A stretch of 64,000 nt of DNA, from NCBI GenBank assembly GCA_900074885.1, contig FJUW01000019.1, positions 62,001-126,000 of the forward strand, read 5' to 3'. Positions within the stretch are counted from its first letter, which is position 1. Each line of letters starts with the position of its first letter. The notes under the pieces were generated by a model. It made no database searches and was not told the DNA's origin. It worked only from the letters and a program-made list of their open reading frames with translations. The position numbers were made by a program, and so were the translations under genes. Below are positions 59,428-64,000 of this stretch, piece by piece. This stretch comes from Rhynchosporium graminicola (lineage: Eukaryota > Ascomycota > Leotiomycetes > Helotiales > Ploettnerulaceae).

Positions 59428-61340
59428 ATGCCCAGTCAAACACCTCATACGAATGGTGATGAGCCCAAGACGAACGGAATCAACGGTAAAAAAGGCGTTG
59501 AGATGAAGGACGATGCGCCAGCTTCGTTGAAGGGTGGAAAGGGCAAGAAGGCCAACCAAGGCGATGAGGAAATGACCGTCGTTGTACCACCACCCAAAGG
59601 CTCAAAGCTATCAGCTCCTCCTCCAAAGGATACTGACATTGATGTGGCCATGGAAGGAGTTGAGGGGGCTGAAGGAGAGGATACTGGTGCTGTCAAGATC
59701 GATCCAGTGACTAAGGCTGTAGCAGGTACGCAACACCCATTTCTCTGAAAAGAGCCTCAATACTGATTACATGTTGTCCATTGCAGATATCAAGAGCAAC
59801 TTTCCTTTACTGGAGCGCGCTGTTACTCTGTTTGATGCCAGATTCTCACTTCGAGCACTCCGGTCGATTTCCTCTCTCCGCAAACGCCTCACACCTGACG
59901 TCCTAGCGCAAGTCATCACCGAGACCTACCCATCAACAAGCCCAGCGGCCAAGTCATTACTGGTTGCCATCGAAAGAGAAAATGCCACATTCGCAAAGCC
60001 CGCCTCGACAGAAATGGAGATCGATTCGGATTCGAAGAAAGGAGCCAAGAAGGAGCAGAAAGACATCATTCCCGAAGTCGACATCTTCCTCGGAATCCTG
60101 ACCCAGATTTATTATCACGATAACAGAATCAATCAAAAGGGAGCTGAGTTCTCGGCATATCTCGTTGAGCGGATACACACTTTGAATCGCCGAACTCTGG
60201 ATTCCCTCACTGCCCGCGTGTACTTTTACTACTCTCTATTCTGCGAACAGATGCTTCCACTACCACCCTCCCCACAATCGCCGGTCGTCGCCCTCCGACC
60301 CACGCTTCTTTCCGCTCTTCGAACTGCTGTCCTGCGCAAGGATATCGATACACAGTCTACGGTCATCGTTTTGTTGTTAAGGAGCTATCTTTCAACATTC
60401 CATATCGCCCAGGCTGATCTCCTCTTGTCCCATAACAAGTTCCCAGATACTGCTTCGAATAACCAGGTAGCTAGATATCTATTCTACCAGGGTAGGATTC
60501 GAGCAATCCAATTGCAATACTCGGACGCCCATGAGTACCTGATTGCTGCCACACGCAAAGCACCTTCTAGCCCTAGCGCTGCCGGTTTCGCCCAAAGTGC
60601 ACAGAAGCTATTGCTCGTAGTTCAACTCCTTATGGGAGACATCCCCGAGCGTGCCACATTTCGAGTCGCCAGCACCGAGCGAGCTCTTCAGCCCTACCTA
60701 ATGCTCGTACAAGCTGTTCGCGTCGGTCTCCTCGGCGAGTTCGAGAACGCAATCAACTTGCATGCCGAGACCTTCCGCCGCGACGGTACCTTCACCCTCA
60801 TTCTCCGCCTACGCCAAAACGTCATCAAGACCGGTATCCGGATGATGTCGCTCTCCTACTCCCGTATTTCGCTCAGAGATATCTGTATTAGACTGAAGTT
60901 GGACAGTGAGGAGTCTGCGGAGTACATTGTTGCGAAGGCTATTCGTGATGGTGTCATAGAGGCCAGTTTGGATAGGGAGAGAGGTTTCATGAAGAGTAAG
61001 GAGGTTGGAGACATTTACGCAACGAGGGAGCCGGGAGATGCGTTCCATGATCGGATCAGGGCTTGTCTTACTCTGCATGATGAGAGTGTTAAGGTATGTT
61101 CACTTTCAGCTCTTCGCTCTTGGTTTTTTTTTTTTGGAGAAATGCATACTCGCGCATGGTACAAGAGTATTTTGCTAACGAAAATTGCGACGACAGGCTA
61201 TGCGCTTCCCTATGAACCAACACAGACTCGAGCTTAAGAACGCCCAGGAAGCAAGAGAGCGTGAGCGCGAGATGGCAAAGGAGATTCAAGACGGCGATTT
61301 GGATGAGGACGATCTGGGAGGAGAGTTCGAGGGTATGTAA
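59428..61340 (+). CDS. RPN3: 26S proteasome regulatory (lid) subunit RPN3
   Basis: Three exons (59428-59725, 59787-61093, 61197-61340) join over two introns (61 and 103 bp) with GTACGC/CAG and GTATGT/CAG ends and keep frame; the product is 582 residues. The N-terminus is Gly/Lys/Asp-rich and disordered. The body shows helical repeats (ERAVTLFDARFSLRALRS, NRINQKGAEFSAYL, YLFYQGRIRAIQLQYSDAH) and a PCI domain near residues 370-500 (LRDICIRLKLDSEESAEYIV, AIRDGVIEASLD). The C-terminus, MRFPMNQHRLELKNAQEARE and an acidic end, is the typical Rpn3 tail. Rpn3 is a structural scaffold of the lid, in nucleus and cytosol. The second intron lies just before the tail and contains a TTGCTAAC branch site. 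Confidence 0.95.
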
Positions 61341-62573
61341 AGGGTTCGCTTCCCGGATTATAAGAACACGAAACTCGGAAACGAAAACGGGCATACCTCT
61401 CGCTGTATACAAACTTGGAATTGATGGTTGAGGGTTGGGTTGCATCGGGCCTTTGCTTGCTATAATGAGGCCAAGGGGGCTGAGAGGTTCAAACGAGAGA
61501 TGTGAGGGGAGGAGCGGCGAGACAACAGTTCCTGCGAGCGAGCGATGAGTTTGGTCTTTGGGTTTGGTGGCACTTCATCATCTTGTCTTGCTACTACTTA
61601 CTTACTATCTTGCTTCTGCGGCACTTAGTTACTTATTTTTGATCTCCTTCTTAGCTTGTTTTGGCCTGCCTGCTTGTCTGGTCTGTTGGTGATAAGACTG
61701 GGGAAGCTAGGCGGCTGGTCGGGCTGGGAGAGAGAGGTGCTACAATAGTCTTCTTTTACTGTATTAGTCTTGAGAATCAGGATGTGAAGGATGATATGTG
61801 TGATATGTGATGAGCTGTCAGCGAAGGGTGAAATGTCAAGCCACGGATGTCATTTGGCCGCTTCGTGTCCCGAGATTTTTCGTTGCCAAAAAGTGTTTAT
61901 AAGTAGGAGCAATTGCAATGGTTCCTTGCTGGCATGTGGGCGAATGCATGTCGAAATGGGAATGAAGGACACACGTGTACACCTGATCGATTCTTCGCTC
62001 ACGATGATACTCTGAAGCTTTGGTAGCTCCTTCAATACTTTCCATTGAACACTATTCATCGGATTTGTAAGGTATGGAAGGAGACTTCGGGGAGGTGTCT
62101 CCCGTACTCAAAGATACAATATCAAAGAAAAAATATCAAAGAATCCTAGATAACTGAATCCACGGAAAGACAGAAATCCAATGACTGTATAGGGTATTCA
62201 AGATCGAGGAAAGCAAGCAGAAGGCAAACTTGCTTGCAGAGCGCAGGTATATTTGCCAAACTGTGAGAGGTAAAACAAGAAATACTTCAAGGCTATATAG
62301 TGCTTCAAACGCTTTGGACGACCATAAAAACTAATTTTCCAGACGTGATATGAAATTACGAGTGAATCGAGATCATCTCGGGAAGGTACATTTTGCCTAG
62401 GTAGACAACAAGAAAGGGCGAAAACGGGACGGACGCGACGAACGAGGAGTGAAGAAAATTTCATGCCCAAGCGCGAGTCCAAGAACAACCCTTTCGTTTT
62501 GATAACCAGAGCTCATTATACCTACGACAACATTGAAGCAATCAAGGAAGATAAGAGGAGCAATTTCAATGTA
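61341..62573. other. Intergenic and leader region
   Basis: No gene supported; short minus-strand frames look random. An in-frame ATG at 62463 would extend the next gene by 37 codons of unremarkable sequence. Confidence 0.5.
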
Positions 62574-63905
62574 ATGGGAACGGAAAGGCAGCCTTCTGTC
62601 ACACGTGGAGGAAGGGCCAGTCAGAAGAGACGCGGTCGCGTGGGAGACTTGGATGTGGGTGAGGCGCGGAATGGGGATGCATTGGGAATGGGAGCTGCAC
62701 CACCCGACTTGACGACGACGACGAGTACATCTACGACTTCAGCAACTAAACATACGGATCTCGGCACATATTTAACGAGTGAATTTACCACACGAATCTC
62801 AACTGCAAATCAATCTATAGAAACGACAGAGAGCAGACAGGCTCCTCTGAGGGACCAGGCGGAAGAGGGCTCCGATGCAATATTGGACACGAAGAAGCCC
62901 TCGATAATTAAGCAAGTAGACAACATTCACAGCGCACCCTCGAGACTATTCGATACTCCTACACCGAATCCTACACCTCCGCGAATTCGTATACGACTCA
63001 CCAACACCCCAGGAGGAACTTCCCAATCCCCAATACCTCGCCTATCCCCAGAACCACACCCACAACCCAAACGCTACAGGCTCAAATTCACGAAGCACGT
63101 ACTAGACAAAGCGCAGGCCAAACAGTCGAAGCAGAGAGAACATATTGAGAAGTTGTTGCAGAGGCAGTTGGGGGACGCTGTTTGTGTTAGCACGCTTGTA
63201 AGAAAGAGGGATTTGGAGATCATGCCTAGTCTGGAGGGGCCGCTGAGTCTGAGAAGTGGGAGGCTGAGGGGCAGTGTTGAGCCATCTGCGGGAAGGGTAG
63301 AGAAAGAGAAGACTGTCAATGGAAGTCGACATGGGAGTATAGGACTGGAGAGGGAGAAAGACAGAGTGGTTAGAAATGCTGGGCGGAGAGTCAGTGACAA
63401 GGAGAGTAAAATGAATGGCGATACTATCCATTTGGAATCCTCACTTGCTCCTCCGCAGCAAGTCAATCCCGTAATCACGATCACAGAAGCTCCAAAACCC
63501 CCACGACCAAAGAAAATGGAACTCGAGCTGCGCATAGATGACAACTTCAACGGCAAAGTTAAAGATAAAGAAACTCTAGAGCGTAACATCGACGAGGTCA
63601 TTTTCGGCGAGATAAAATTCAAAGCCTGGTATCCATCTTGGTATCCCAAGGAAATCATCGGGGAGAAAGCTCTAACGGTAGGGGCGGGAGATAAGGGTGG
63701 CGTTGTGGTGAATGAATTGTATGTTTGTAAAAGGTGTTTTGGGTATGGGAAAGTGTTGGTGGAGTGGGTTGAGCATTGTAGGTATTGTGAGAGAGAGGTA
63801 CCAGGGAAGAAGGTTTATGTGCATGGTGGGTGGAGAGAGGATGATGCTCCTAGGCCGGCCGTGGGGGAGTGGAGTATTTGGGAGGTTGATGGAGGTGTTG
63901 AAACT
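62574..63905 (+). CDS. MYST-family histone acetyltransferase, 5' exon (SAS2-like), runs off the edge
   Basis: The open frame reaches donor GTAAGT at 63906; the intron continues to the window end with a CTGAC-type branch site at 63986-63990, so the acceptor should lie within a few bases beyond 64000. Visible residues number about 444 from the ATG at 62574 (MGTERQPSVTRGG), or 481 from 62463. The first 300 residues are disordered and Thr/Ser/Pro-rich, with basic stretches. Near the end the MYST region begins: EVIFGEIKFKAWYPSWYP, then a C2HC-type finger (LYVCKRCFGYGK, EHCRYCER), PGKKVYVHGG and WSIWEVDGG, just before the acetyl-CoA-binding part. Family members acetylate histone H4 or H3 tails. The SAS2 label is a guess from the finger region; SAS3 or ESA1 types cannot be excluded. 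Confidence 0.75.
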
Positions 63906-64000
63906 GTAAGTTGGTTACTTCTTCTGCTCTTTTTACTTTCCCACTCTCTCTTTATTTCAATACTTCTGCATATGAGAATGATCCACTGACATTCACCCCA

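Overview
This is nuclear DNA of a filamentous ascomycete (Pezizomycotina). The genes are intron-poor, with short introns (mostly 49-180 bp) carrying GTAAGT-like donors and CTRAC/CTAAC branch sites. Repeats are AT-rich and carry C-to-T/G-to-A changes typical of repeat-induced point mutation (RIP). The housekeeping genes (TAF12, RPN3, a REB1-type Myb protein, a MYST acetyltransferase) and lineage genes (a short tyrosinase, a HET-domain relic) are fungal. A Leotiomycete-like host is my guess from the style of the proteins; it is not proven by the sequence.

Layout. Positions 1-7300 are a nested nest of three LTR retroelements, all inactivated by RIP. Element A lies on the minus strand and keeps only gag. 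It is interrupted by element C (plus strand, 1917-5553, with paired LTRs, a GCTCT target duplication, gag, RNase H, integrase and chromodomain). It is interrupted again by the 3' end of element B (1-1484, with a polypurine tract and a 3' LTR). Positions 7300-17200 are gene-poor: a small low-complexity protein gene (8749), a type II membrane protein with a PAN/apple-like ectodomain (10917), a truncated short-chain dehydrogenase relic (13141), and long stretches without convincing genes.

From 17176 on, intact genes alternate with long intergenic or leader regions. They are a secreted short tyrosinase (17176-18351, +), a nuclear AT-hook protein (20933-22719, -), a small conserved protein (23239-23484, -), a decayed HET-domain gene (24600-26216, +), a membrane-anchored P-loop ATPase (28715-30297, -), a ~1160-residue low-complexity protein (33466-37096, +), a REB1-like Myb protein (39365-44272, +), an acidic serine-rich protein with a simple-repeat-rich upstream region (48521-49516, +), TAF12 (50447-52585, +), a degenerate ~230 bp repeat array (54540-56860), a small membrane protein (57967-58254, +), a 234-bp MITE-like element (58707-58940), proteasome subunit RPN3 (59428-61340, +) and the 5' part of a MYST-family acetyltransferase running off the right edge (62574 onward, +).

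There is no operon-like or gene-cluster logic. Several genes serve transcription and chromatin (TAF12, REB1-like, AT-hook protein, MYST enzyme), but this looks like chance neighbourhood. The strongest unusual signals are the nested retroelements, whose removal restores the gag reading frame, the degenerate repeat array, the MITE, and the odd copper-site residues of the tyrosinase. I did not find a convincing new multi-gene system.
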